Program-made: the position numbers and the translations under genes
The notes under the pieces: model-generated
The model's input: only the letters and a program-made list of their open reading frames with translations
Database searches by the model: none
Told to the model about the DNA's origin: nothing
Part shown: positions 1 through 7,913 of the stretch, piece after piece
Position numbering within the stretch: position 1 is the stretch's first letter
How the letters are laid out: every line of letters starts with the position of its first letter
Assembly: GCF_000195635.1 (NCBI RefSeq)
Contig: NZ_GL882691.1
Span: 97,760 to 161,759, forward strand
Reading direction: 5' to 3'
Length of the DNA stretch: 64,000 bases
Origin: Bacteroides fluxus YIT 12057
GTDB lineage: Bacteria; Bacteroidota; Bacteroidia; Bacteroidales; Bacteroidaceae

Positions 1-1302
1 CATATCGAGAGCTTGATAGGGGAGTATAACGCCCAGGTGCTGGAGCGCAACCGCCTGGCGGCGAACAGCAGCGAGAAGAATCCTCTGGTAGTGGATCTCA
101 CCGCTTCCTTGCGCAACCTGCACCACACCGTCGTGCAGTCGGTGGACAATCTGATTGTCTCGCTGGACACGCAGTTACAGAGCGTCCGCCGCCGGGAAGC
201 CGCCACTACGGGGCAGCTGGCGTCCAATCCCGACCAGGCCCGCTACCTGCTCTCCGTGGAGCGGCAGCAGAAGGTGAAAGAGCAACTCTACCTCTACCTG
301 TTGCAGAAGCGGGAGGAGAACGAACTTTCGCAGGCGTTCACCGCCTACAATACCCGCATCATCACCGCTCCGCGCGGCAGCCTGCTGCCCACCGCCCCCC
401 GCAAGTTCAACATCCTGCTGGCGGCGTTCGCCGTCGGCCTGCTGCTTCCGGCGGTGCTTATCTTCATGAAGGAGAACATGAACACCAAGGTGCGCGGGCG
501 CAAGGATTTGGAAGGGGTGACCGTGCCGTTCATCGGCGAGATACCGCTTTTTGTCCGCAGGCAAAAGAAATGGTTCGGGAAAGCGCCCGAAACGAACACG
601 ATTGTCGTGAAGGAGGGCAGCCGGGACATCATCAACGAGGCGTTCCGTGTGCTGCGCACCAACCTGGAGTTCATGACGGATAAGGGCGGCCGGTCCAACG
701 TCATTGTCTTCACCTCGTTCAATCCGGGAAGCGGCAAGTCCTTCCTGGCCATGAACATATCCGTCAGCCTTGCCATCAAGGGAAAGAAGGTGCTGGTGGT
801 GGACGGTGACTTGCGGCACGCTTCCGCTTCCGCCTACATCGGCTCCCCCAAAGTGGGGCTGAGCGATTATCTGAACGGACGGGTGGCGCATCTGGACAAC
901 ATCATTGTGAAAGACCCGGAACGGAAGCTTCCGGACGTGCTGCCTGTGGGCACCATTCCTCCGAACCCTACCGAACTGCTGTTTGACGAACGCCTGAGGC
1001 AGGTGATAGACACCGTGAGGACGCAATATGACTATGTGCTGATTGACTGTCCGCCCGTAGAATTGGTGGCCGACACGCAGATCATCGAACAGTTGGCGGA
1101 CCGAACCGTCTTTGTGGTGCGTGCCGGACTGCTGGAGCGGAGTATGCTGGCTGAGCTGGAGAATATCTACAGCGAGAAGAAATACAAGAACATGTCGATG
1201 ATCCTGAACGCCACCATCGGAGGGGGAGGCCGCTACGGTTACAGCTATGGCTACCGGTATGGGTATCATTACGGTTACGGATATCACTATGGTTCAAATT
1301 AA
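1..1302 (+). CDS. Capsule BY-kinase / Wzc-like polysaccharide co-polymerase, 5' truncated by window
   Basis: This is the C-terminal 433 residues of an inner-membrane chain-length regulator with a cytoplasmic tyrosine-kinase domain; the frame is open from base 1, so the start lies upstream. Visible in order are the end of a periplasmic coiled region, a conserved pre-membrane APRGSLLPTAPRK stretch, a transmembrane helix (about bases 403-470), and a P-loop kinase domain with Walker A FNPGSGKSF (about 718-745), Walker A' VVDGDLRH and Walker B VLIDCPP. The C-terminus is a dense Tyr/Gly tail (about 1237-1302), the usual autophosphorylation cluster. Such kinases control export and chain length of capsule with a cognate phosphatase, and that gene follows 14 bp downstream. 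The region is noticeably GC-rich compared with the glycosyltransferase genes that follow. The call is secure; only the 5' extent is unknown. Confidence 0.93.
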   Translation, partial: HIESLIGEYNAQVLERNRLAANSSEKNPLVVDLTASLRNLHHTVVQSVDNLIVSLDTQLQSVRRREAATTGQLASNPDQARYLLSVERQQKVKEQLYLYLLQKREENELSQAFTAYNTRIITAPRGSLLPTAPRKFNILLAAFAVGLLLPAVLIFMKENMNTKVRGRKDLEGVTVPFIGEIPLFVRRQKKWFGKAPETNTIVVKEGSRDIINEAFRVLRTNLEFMTDKGGRSNVIVFTSFNPGSGKSFLAMNISVSLAIKGKKVLVVDGDLRHASASAYIGSPKVGLSDYLNGRVAHLDNIIVKDPERKLPDVLPVGTIPPNPTELLFDERLRQVIDTVRTQYDYVLIDCPPVELVADTQIIEQLADRTVFVVRAGLLERSMLAELENIYSEKKYKNMSMILNATIGGGGRYGYSYGYRYGYHYGYGYHYGSN

Positions 1303-1316
1303 AAAGATATTTCCCT

Positions 1317-2042
1317 GTGTGGCCGTTCAGAAGACATAGTACGCTGGAGGAGAGCGGCATTTTCCGCGGATTCACCGACTGGCACTGCCATATTCTGCCG
1401 GGGGTGGACGACGGTGTGCGGACGATGGACGAATCGCTGGAGGCTCTGCGCCTGTACGAAGAATGCGGAGTGGAATCCGTGTGGCTCACGCCGCACGTCA
1501 TGGAAGACATCCCCAATACGACGGCGCGTCTGCGGGAGCGTTTCGCCGAGCTGCGTACGGTCTATCAGGGGACGGTGAAACTGCATCTGGCTGCCGAGAA
1601 TATGCTGGATACACTGTTTGAGGAACGGCTGGAAGCGGATGACCTGCTTCCTATCGGAGAGAAGGGCGACTGCCTGTTGGTGGAAACCTCTTGTTTCAAT
1701 CCGCCTATGGGGCTGCTTTCCCTGTTGAAGCGCATCCTGTCGAAAGGCTATTATCCGCTGCTGGCGCACCCCGAACGCTACCAGTATATGGATGGGCCGG
1801 ACTACCGGGCGCTGAAGGAAGCAGGCATCGCCTTCCAGCTGAACCTTCCCTCTTTGGCGGGCATGTATGGCAGAGCAGTGCAGAAAAAGGCCGCATCCCT
1901 GCTGAAGGCAGGGATGTACGACCTGACAGGAAGCGACTTGCACGCCGCTTCCGTTTTCACCGCATTGCTCCGGGCGAGGATTGACAGTCGAAGCAGGGAC
2001 AGGCTTTGGGTACACTTCCGGGCATGTCCCGATGCCCCCTGA
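1317..2042 (+). CDS. PHP-type tyrosine-protein phosphatase (CpsB/YwqE-like), 3' end replaced
   Basis: This is a metal-dependent phosphatase expected to dephosphorylate the Tyr-rich tail of the upstream kinase. PHP metal-binding motifs are visible: DWHCHILPGVDDG near the N-terminus, LTPHVM, a central LAHPERYQY, and TGSDLHA near the C-terminus. The start is GTG at 1317, chosen because the protein then begins MWPF with basic residues, typical of Bacteroides members; no ATG lies in frame nearby. After the TGSDLHA motif the last 20-25 codons (from about 1960) are antisense to an amidase fragment and do not look like a normal family tail, so the native C-terminus has probably been swapped by recombination. 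All recognisable metal ligands are kept, so activity may survive. Confidence 0.85.
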   Translation: MWPFRRHSTLEESGIFRGFTDWHCHILPGVDDGVRTMDESLEALRLYEECGVESVWLTPHVMEDIPNTTARLRERFAELRTVYQGTVKLHLAAENMLDTLFEERLEADDLLPIGEKGDCLLVETSCFNPPMGLLSLLKRILSKGYYPLLAHPERYQYMDGPDYRALKEAGIAFQLNLPSLAGMYGRAVQKKAASLLKAGMYDLTGSDLHAASVFTALLRARIDSRSRDRLWVHFRACPDAP

Positions 2043-2190
2043 CCTGCGCCTGCGGAAAAAGCTTCAGCAGCTTCAGGATGAGCGCCTCCAGCTGTTGCCG
2101 CTGTTCCGGAGTGCGTGTGTCGGCAGGATGCCCGTCCGCGTCCAGTCCGCCTTCATAGCAGATGCCGATGGAGCAGCGGTTGAAGGGCCC
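1957..2190 (-). pseudogene. N-acetylmuramoyl-L-alanine amidase fragment (C-terminal part)
   Basis: Read on the minus strand, this stretch encodes CSIGICYEGGLDADG, an EQRQQLEALILKL helix and GHRDMPGSVPKACPCFD. These are the hallmarks of the C-terminal half of the small amidase-2 (T7-lysozyme-like) proteins common beside Bacteroides capsule loci, including the zinc-ligand His of GHRD and the Cys of CPCFD. The N-terminal half with the first zinc histidine is missing; the frame enters from unrelated IS-like sequence at about 2190. It overlaps the phosphatase 3' end antisense. It is a broken remnant, not a functional enzyme. Confidence 0.72.
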
Positions 2191-2491
2191 TATTGAGAAA
2201 TTTTGTATGTCCAACCAAGTTCCTTATAACCTATTTTCCAAATGGTACAAGGATACCCGGAAGAAGATAATTCCTGTTCAGGTTTTGGGTGCTCCCTCAG
2301 CGGAAGCAGAAATGCCGGAAAGTCCTTCGCCGCTCCCGGAACAAAAGTCCGAATCGGCTCCTCGGCTTTCTTGTCATACTGAACTTCGAATCCTGGTGGA
2401 TATCCGCATGAGCAATGGCGTTCATATCAGTCAGAAAAATTTAAGCTACGAAGGTTTGAAAAGAATTGAAGGAACGGGAGGAGACTCCTAA
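2190..2491 (+). pseudogene. IS66-type accessory protein (TnpA-like) remnant
   Basis: The reading frame contains a helix-turn-helix-like segment (EKFCMSNQVPYNLFSKWYK), a Pro/Ser/Glu linker, and a C-terminal ILVDIRMSNGVHISQKNL strand pattern, all resembling the small first ORF of IS66-family elements. The normal N-terminus is missing: upstream of about 2190 the frame runs into the amidase fragment. The family assignment is from remembered pattern only and is moderate. A second degraded frame follows at 2466, consistent with a decayed insertion sequence. Confidence 0.45.
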
Positions 2492-2654
2492 ACCTTTTGA
2501 AGACCCATATTCAGATATGACCCCTGACGAAAAATCAAAAATGATAATAGCGCTGATGGTTGCCCGTGAGCGGGACGCTGAACAAAACAGCATATGGTTG
2601 TATAAAGTTCCCAGAGACCAAGATGCCCCACATGAATACAGAAAAAATTCTTGA
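2466..2654 (+). pseudogene. Short frame after the IS66-like ORF, possible transposase N-terminal remnant
   Basis: A 62-codon frame with a TTG start overlaps the 3' end of the preceding HTH-like ORF. It is acidic and helical (MTPDEKSKMIIALMVARERD). It may be the beginning of an IS66 transposase cut off by decay, or an unrelated small ORF. No catalytic part of a transposase is present anywhere nearby, so if this was an insertion sequence it is dead. Confidence 0.3.
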
Positions 2655-2668
2655 AAGACAGTTGATAA

Positions 2669-3058
2669 ATGGAAAGAGAAAATAAGAATATGAACCACAA
2701 ACCAGAGATAGAGATAAAAATATACGGCGGTACGAATATGATAGCCCCCGTGGCTACTACCGCTGTTCAGAACTTTTATGGCGACCGGTTTGCTGAGGTC
2801 GCCTTGCATGCCGAAGGTTTTGACGCTTCCGGTTTGTCTGACGCCTCCGAAGTTCCGGTAGGCTTCGGCCCTTCCGGGAATCCGGACGATTCCGGGGACT
2901 TTGAGAGCCTGAGTGATACCGAATGCCAGCTTTTCACCTATGTGCCCGACGTGAAGAAAGTGCGCGAGTACGTGCGCCTGCTTGGCGACTGCGCCACCGC
3001 CCACGACCTTGCCGGCGTGGTAGGCATCAAGGTGGACAACGTGAGGCAGCGGAGGTGA
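2669..3058 (+). CDS. Small protein of unknown function, possibly truncated
   Basis: This is a 129-residue hydrophilic protein without signal peptide or membrane segment. A second in-frame ATG (2690) would give a start just before HKPEIEIKIYGGTNMIAPVA and is equally plausible. The N-terminal part (GGTNMIAPVATTAVQNFYGD) is reminiscent of small proteins found near Bacteroides mobile and capsule genes, but I cannot name the family. The middle is Gly/Ser/Asp-rich and the C-terminal third (VPDVKKVREYVRLLGDCAT) looks helical. Composition changes from AT-rich at the 5' end to GC-rich at the 3' end, so it may be a composite left by the adjacent rearrangement. No function is proposed. Confidence 0.45.
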   Translation: MERENKNMNHKPEIEIKIYGGTNMIAPVATTAVQNFYGDRFAEVALHAEGFDASGLSDASEVPVGFGPSGNPDDSGDFESLSDTECQLFTYVPDVKKVREYVRLLGDCATAHDLAGVVGIKVDNVRQRR

Positions 3059-3107
3059 CAGGGACATCCATGTCCGACGAACAGAATACAAACAGAAATA
3101 CAGGAAA

Positions 3108-4322
3108 ATGAGAGCATGTTTTATGGGACTGGGCTATATCGGCCTTCCCACAGCCATTGTTGCCGCCATGCACGGCATCGAAGTGACGGGAGTTGACATC
3201 AACCCCCAAGTGGTGGAAATGACCAATGCCGGAAGGCTCCACATCATCGAACCGGGCCTGGAGGAGATGCTTCGGGAAGCGGTGAAGGCCGGAACGCTGA
3301 AAGCCTCCGCTACGCCCGAAACGAGTGACGCCTACTTTATGGTGGTTCCTACCCCGTTCAAGGGAAACCACGAGCCGGACGTGAGCTACGTGGAAGCTGC
3401 CACCCGCAGCGTCCTTCCACTGCTGAAAGCGGGTGACTTGTATGTCATTGAATCGACCTCGCCCGTGGGGACGACCGAGGCCATGACCCATATCATTTTT
3501 ACCGAACGTCCCGAACTGAAAGATAAAATCTATATTGCCTATTGTCCCGAGCGTGTATTGCCCGGTAATGTCATTTACGAGTTGGTGCACAATGACCGTG
3601 TTATCGGTGGTATCAATCCCGAATCTACCGAAAAGGCTATTGAGTTTTACTCGTGTTTTGTACAGGGCACTTTGCATAAGACAAATTGCCGCACCGCCGA
3701 GATGTGCAAGCTGACGGAAAATTCCTCGCGTGATATTCAGATAGCCTTTGCCAACGAGCTTTCGTTGATTTGTGACAAAGCCGGTATCAATGTATGGGAA
3801 CTTATCGCTCTTGCCAACAAGCACCCGCGCGTCAACATCCTGCAACCGGGATGCGGTGTGGGTGGTCATTGCATCGCCGTTGACCCATACTTCATTACAG
3901 CCGACTTTCCGGCTGAATCGAGGCTGATTGCCGATGCCCGCGAGATAAACAACTACAAATCGTTTTGGTGTGCGGAGAAAGTGAAGAATGCCATTTTGGA
4001 ATTTGAATTGAAGCATCATCGTAAACCTACGGTTGCCATGATGGGGCTGGCCTTCAAGCCGGATATTGATGATTTAAGGGAGAGCCCTGCCAAATACATT
4101 GTCACGAAGGTGATGCAAAGTTGCGATAATGCTGATATCCTCGTGGTGGAACCGAATGTGAAGGAACACAAAGTGTTTAAGCTAACGGATTACAGGGAGG
4201 CCTACGAACAGGCGGATGTGGTGGTGTTCTTGACGGCGCACAGTCCGTTCAGGGAACTGCCGTGGAGGGAGGACAAGGTGATGCTGGACTTTTGTAATTA
4301 TCAACTAAAATATAAACAATAA
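3108..4322 (+). CDS. wecC: UDP-N-acetyl-D-mannosamine dehydrogenase (WecC-like)
   Basis: This cytoplasmic enzyme oxidises UDP-ManNAc to UDP-ManNAcA using two NAD+. The N-terminal Rossmann motif is MGLGYIGLPTA (residues 6-16). The central part has IESTSPVGTTEAM, YCPERVLPGN and AEMCKLTENSSRD, and the catalytic cysteine lies in GCGVGGHCIAVDP (Cys about 255). The C-terminal UDP-binding domain carries MGLAFKPDIDDLRESP. Length, 404 aa, is normal. The WecC assignment rather than UDP-glucose dehydrogenase rests on the VGGHC form of the active site and on the UDP-GlcNAc 2-epimerase and WecG-type transferase at the end of the same gene run. The stop overlaps the next start by one base (TAATG). Base composition shifts from GC-rich to AT-richer within the gene, around 3.5 kb. 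Confidence 0.88.
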   Translation: MRACFMGLGYIGLPTAIVAAMHGIEVTGVDINPQVVEMTNAGRLHIIEPGLEEMLREAVKAGTLKASATPETSDAYFMVVPTPFKGNHEPDVSYVEAATRSVLPLLKAGDLYVIESTSPVGTTEAMTHIIFTERPELKDKIYIAYCPERVLPGNVIYELVHNDRVIGGINPESTEKAIEFYSCFVQGTLHKTNCRTAEMCKLTENSSRDIQIAFANELSLICDKAGINVWELIALANKHPRVNILQPGCGVGGHCIAVDPYFITADFPAESRLIADAREINNYKSFWCAEKVKNAILEFELKHHRKPTVAMMGLAFKPDIDDLRESPAKYIVTKVMQSCDNADILVVEPNVKEHKVFKLTDYREAYEQADVVVFLTAHSPFRELPWREDKVMLDFCNYQLKYKQ

Positions 4323-5443
4323 TGACTATCCTTCATATTATGGGAATGCATTCCACCAAATTTGGTGGCTTAGAACGTTTTTTATTAGAATTAATGAAAA
4401 AAAATCCCAGTGACAAGTTTGTTTTTGCATATAATAGTTTACCTCAATCCCTCGAATTTACCAATAAAGTAAGAAGTAATGGTGGACGGATTATAGTACT
4501 TAACACGACGGGAATTAATATTATAAAAAATCTATTCCAATTCACTATACTTTGTTTTAAACTAAAGCCCCAGGTAATACACTTCCATTTTGAGTTTAGT
4601 TATTTACTTTACGCTCCAATAGCCAGATTAATAGGAGTCAAACGAATAATAAAAACAATGCATAGTTGCTTGACTACTAATAATTCAAAACAAATTACAT
4701 CTAAAAAACAATTCTCTATTCGTTATAGAATATGTACTTTAAATGGTTTACTTTATCGTATTTTTGATTATCACGTTTTTGTCTCAGAATATACCCGTAA
4801 ACAGTTCATTAATATTTATGGTAATTCGCCGCACCTAAAACAGATCTATTTAGGTATAGAGCCTTGCCCCATTCTATCATTTTCAGAAAAAGAAAAAATA
4901 CGTAGAGAATTAAAAATTGCGGATGGACAAATAGTAATAGCAACTACACTTTTTGCTCTATGGATAAAGGGGACTGATGTACTTATTAATGCGATCCCTT
5001 TTATTAAAAGCGATCATATAACAGTAGTAATTATCGGCATGGATGAACAACTTCCCTTTACTAAAAAGATGCATATATTATCAGATTCTCTGGGTATAGC
5101 ACATCATCTCCGTTGGACAGGAGTTACAGACCGGGTATATCGCTATTTATCCATAGCAGATATCTATGTACAACCCTCACGTACAGAAGCTTTATCGTTA
5201 TCTGCATGTGAAGCAATGTCACTCGGCATTCCTGTGATAGCAGCCAATGTAGGTGGATTGCCGGAGTTGACATCACAGCTCTTTGAAGTTGGTGATAGCA
5301 AAACCCTCGCTACTATGATTAATGACTTAATATCCGATTCTGATAAACGGAAAAGTCTTGGAGAAAAGTCTTATGAAGATTTTAAGCATAAATTCACAAT
5401 CAGCACAGGGGCTGAAAAATATACCAATCTATATTGCATCTAA
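4322..5443 (+). CDS. Glycosyltransferase family 4
   Basis: This is a GT-B fold transferase of 373 aa, probably acting on the lipid-linked capsule repeat unit at the inner face of the membrane. The N-terminal acceptor domain starts MTILHIMGMHSTKFGGLERF, with the Gly-rich loop of GT4 enzymes. The C-terminal donor domain shows the GT4 E-x7-E type pattern in PSRTEALSLSACEAMSLGIPV (around residues 285-305) followed by NVGGLPEL. It is translationally coupled to the dehydrogenase. It is strongly AT-rich relative to the upstream genes, which suggests it belongs to an exchanged serotype cassette. Donor sugar cannot be read from sequence. Confidence 0.85.
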   Translation: MTILHIMGMHSTKFGGLERFLLELMKKNPSDKFVFAYNSLPQSLEFTNKVRSNGGRIIVLNTTGINIIKNLFQFTILCFKLKPQVIHFHFEFSYLLYAPIARLIGVKRIIKTMHSCLTTNNSKQITSKKQFSIRYRICTLNGLLYRIFDYHVFVSEYTRKQFINIYGNSPHLKQIYLGIEPCPILSFSEKEKIRRELKIADGQIVIATTLFALWIKGTDVLINAIPFIKSDHITVVIIGMDEQLPFTKKMHILSDSLGIAHHLRWTGVTDRVYRYLSIADIYVQPSRTEALSLSACEAMSLGIPVIAANVGGLPELTSQLFEVGDSKTLATMINDLISDSDKRKSLGEKSYEDFKHKFTISTGAEKYTNLYCI

Positions 5444-5476
5444 GTAATGTAAATAGTATTGGAAATCATGTAATTT

Positions 5477-6799
5477 ATGGATTTTGTATTCTTGTTATTA
5501 GGGATCATCTGTTTGCATAAAAACAAGCAAGCTTGGTCATTCACTATATTTATTGGTTTGTTGACAAGCTATTATCAAATGGGGTCGAATCTCTCTGATT
5601 TCATAGTGCCTCACAACGTCAGTGATACAGGACTGCTACTCATGTTGTATATGCTGTTTTATGGTTATTCGCGGAAGGTAATTTATTCATATCCTGTATT
5701 AAAGCAATTGTTTTGGTCCATATTCTGCTTTAGTGTTTTTTTGACGATTGCTGTTTTATACGATTATGCCGGAGGTATGGATGCTATTTCTATTATTCAA
5801 AGTACTCGGCATTGGTTGCTGCTATTACTTGCCGTACCATTACTGAGATACTATCCGGTGGGTGCATTTGAAAAGACAATCAGATATATGCTGTATGTTT
5901 CTCTATTCGCTACGGTTCTTATTTTGCTTGACCATTATGCCGGGACCCGCCTGTTAGACCATGGAGGAGGTATCTTTATTTCTAACAGAGGACTCATATT
6001 TCAGCGTGGAGCTATCCCCACTACTTACTGCGTATTCTATATCCTTTTGCTGCTTACCGGATATTTTAAAGACATCAGGAAAAGTTGGAGTTACTTGTTC
6101 GTAGGGATTCTTTTACTTTCAATACTTACCTCCATGATACGTAGCATGCTTTTTTCCGTAGTGTTGGGGATTGTTATAGTTTTGCATGCTTCCGGTAAGC
6201 TTCGTTTGTCGAGCTTAGGTCAAGTCTTAATCGGATTATTCCTTTTTGGGGGAGTCGTTTTGTCGGATTCCGGGCTGAAGGAACGAATCTTGAATGGGAT
6301 TAACGAAGTGAATACATTGTCCTTGTCATCTTCTTCTGTTAAAAAAGAGAAGGGTAATATGACCTTCCGTTTGGATCTTTTGGAAGAACGTTTCAATTAT
6401 GTTTCCAAGAGATGGGACAGGTCTTTATTCGGGATAGGTAGCGTGAAAGAGAATGATTTTCCTACTACTTTTAAGATAGGGTTGTACAATGGATACCGCA
6501 CTACCCAATTGGATACAGGTGACATAGCTTGGGCATTATTCATTTTGCGTTTAGGCATCCTCGGTACTTGCTTGTTTTTAATTTTTTGGGGAAAAATGAC
6601 TCTGTTGTTTCAAAGGTGCCCTTCTGCCTTAGGCTTGGGAGGATGGGTATATTTGGTGGTCAGTTTCTTGATAGCATTTTGCGGAACAACTGTTAGCCAA
6701 GGCGGATTTTGGTTTTTTATGGTTATGCTACTTTGTGTCTGTTATCATTCGGACGGTGAAGAAACATGTGATAAAGAAAAAGATGAAAATTTATATTGA
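5477..6799 (+). CDS. O-antigen/capsule polymerase (Wzy-like membrane protein)
   Basis: This 440-aa polytopic inner-membrane protein has about 10-12 hydrophobic segments and a hydrophilic loop near residues 270-335 (VKKEKGNMTFRLDLLEERF), the architecture of Wzy polymerases that join repeat units in the periplasm. Conserved charges near the loop fit, but Wzy proteins diverge too much for a specific motif. It sits between two glycosyltransferases, with the flippase two genes downstream, and no other polymerase candidate is in the cluster. The role is inferred from topology and context. Confidence 0.72.
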   Translation: MDFVFLLLGIICLHKNKQAWSFTIFIGLLTSYYQMGSNLSDFIVPHNVSDTGLLLMLYMLFYGYSRKVIYSYPVLKQLFWSIFCFSVFLTIAVLYDYAGGMDAISIIQSTRHWLLLLLAVPLLRYYPVGAFEKTIRYMLYVSLFATVLILLDHYAGTRLLDHGGGIFISNRGLIFQRGAIPTTYCVFYILLLLTGYFKDIRKSWSYLFVGILLLSILTSMIRSMLFSVVLGIVIVLHASGKLRLSSLGQVLIGLFLFGGVVLSDSGLKERILNGINEVNTLSLSSSSVKKEKGNMTFRLDLLEERFNYVSKRWDRSLFGIGSVKENDFPTTFKIGLYNGYRTTQLDTGDIAWALFILRLGILGTCLFLIFWGKMTLLFQRCPSALGLGGWVYLVVSFLIAFCGTTVSQGGFWFFMVMLLCVCYHSDGEETCDKEKDENLY

Positions 6800-6822
6800 G
6801 TAATACAAAAAATGAAGGATAG

Positions 6823-7890
6823 ATGAAAGTAGTACATATAGAGTCTGGGTTGGGAAATCAGATGCTAAGCTATTGTGAGTATTTGGCGTTGAAGAAAATA
6901 CATCCCAGCGAAGATATTTACATTGAAAATGTTGTTTATGATATTCCCGAGTGTAATGAGGTTATCAGTCAGTGGAACGGATACGAACTGGAACGTATCT
7001 TCGGCATAAAGGCTCCTAATATACGCCAACTATTCACAGCGGAACAGTGGCAAGGAATAATGGAGGAAATACGTGCTTCAAAATTTTGGGAAAAGAATTG
7101 GAATTATCCGGTATATATCACGCAGGCTTTGTGTAATGCCGGTTTGGATATACGCAATATTCGCGGTGATTTTGAGAGCAACACAAAAAGCCAAAATATC
7201 AGTCTGAAGCAAAAAGGGATATTGTTTTATAAGAAACACTTCAACGACACTTTGTTGGGTGAGTTCATAAAGCGTACCTATTATTCTTTTCGTAAAGACT
7301 TCATGTTATCCCTCCGGAATCATCGTAAAGAGATATTTTATGAAGGCACTGATAACATATTTACAGGACAGTGGGGAGCTCTGAAGTCTGTAGGCAATGG
7401 TATGGAACAGATAGAAGATGAAGTTAGGCAAGTGTTTAAGTTTCCGGAATTTACCGATCCCGGGAATATTGAAATGGCTCGCCTGCTGGACGATTGCCAA
7501 TCGGTGGCCATTCATGCTCGTCGGGGGGATATGTTGGGATGCAATGGATATTGTTATAAGTACGGTTATTTTCGCCGGGCTGTGAAACATATCAAACGTA
7601 AGGTTGAAAATCCGGTATTTGTGTTCTTTACTAACCCCGGAAGTGTAGAGTGGTGCAAGGAGAATGGAAGAATTTTTGGACTTAATTATGCCAAGGATAA
7701 GGTACTGTTCGTTGATTGGAACACCGGACAGGAAAGTTATCGTGATATGCAGTTGATGGGACATTGCAAACATGCTATTATTACCATTAGTTCGTTTGGC
7801 TGGTGGGGGGCATTTTTTATCACTAATCCAGGTAAAATAACCATCACTCCCAAACAAGAAATAGGAACAAATACTACTTACCATTGCTGA
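6823..7890 (+). CDS. GT11-family glycosyltransferase (alpha-1,2-fucosyltransferase-like)
   Basis: Family features are the N-terminal SGLGNQMLSYCEYLAL (the GxGNQ loop of GT11), the central donor-binding VAIHARRGDML (HxRRGD), and the C-terminal ISSFGWWGAFF. In characterised GT11 enzymes these define GDP-fucose alpha-1,2-transferases, so the polymer may carry a terminal or branch fucose. The 355 aa are somewhat longer than the usual 280-300, with an insertion between about residues 95 and 170. No GDP-fucose synthesis genes (gmd, fcl) lie in the window, so the donor would have to come from elsewhere in the genome. Confidence 0.82.
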   Translation: MKVVHIESGLGNQMLSYCEYLALKKIHPSEDIYIENVVYDIPECNEVISQWNGYELERIFGIKAPNIRQLFTAEQWQGIMEEIRASKFWEKNWNYPVYITQALCNAGLDIRNIRGDFESNTKSQNISLKQKGILFYKKHFNDTLLGEFIKRTYYSFRKDFMLSLRNHRKEIFYEGTDNIFTGQWGALKSVGNGMEQIEDEVRQVFKFPEFTDPGNIEMARLLDDCQSVAIHARRGDMLGCNGYCYKYGYFRRAVKHIKRKVENPVFVFFTNPGSVEWCKENGRIFGLNYAKDKVLFVDWNTGQESYRDMQLMGHCKHAIITISSFGWWGAFFITNPGKITITPKQEIGTNTTYHC

Positions 7891-7913
7891 GAGAAGATTT
7901 TAAATTTTAAAAG

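Noticed and set aside
175..1287. Long open frame antisense to the kinase gene (minus strand)
   Set aside because: It is a shadow of the GC-rich coding strand: His/Gln/Arg-rich, no recognisable domain, fully inside a confident gene.
1237..1302. Short tandem Tyr/Gly codon repeats looking like a microsatellite
   Set aside because: It is the normal tyrosine-rich C-terminus of a BY-kinase; length variation is possible but nothing indicates a separate element.
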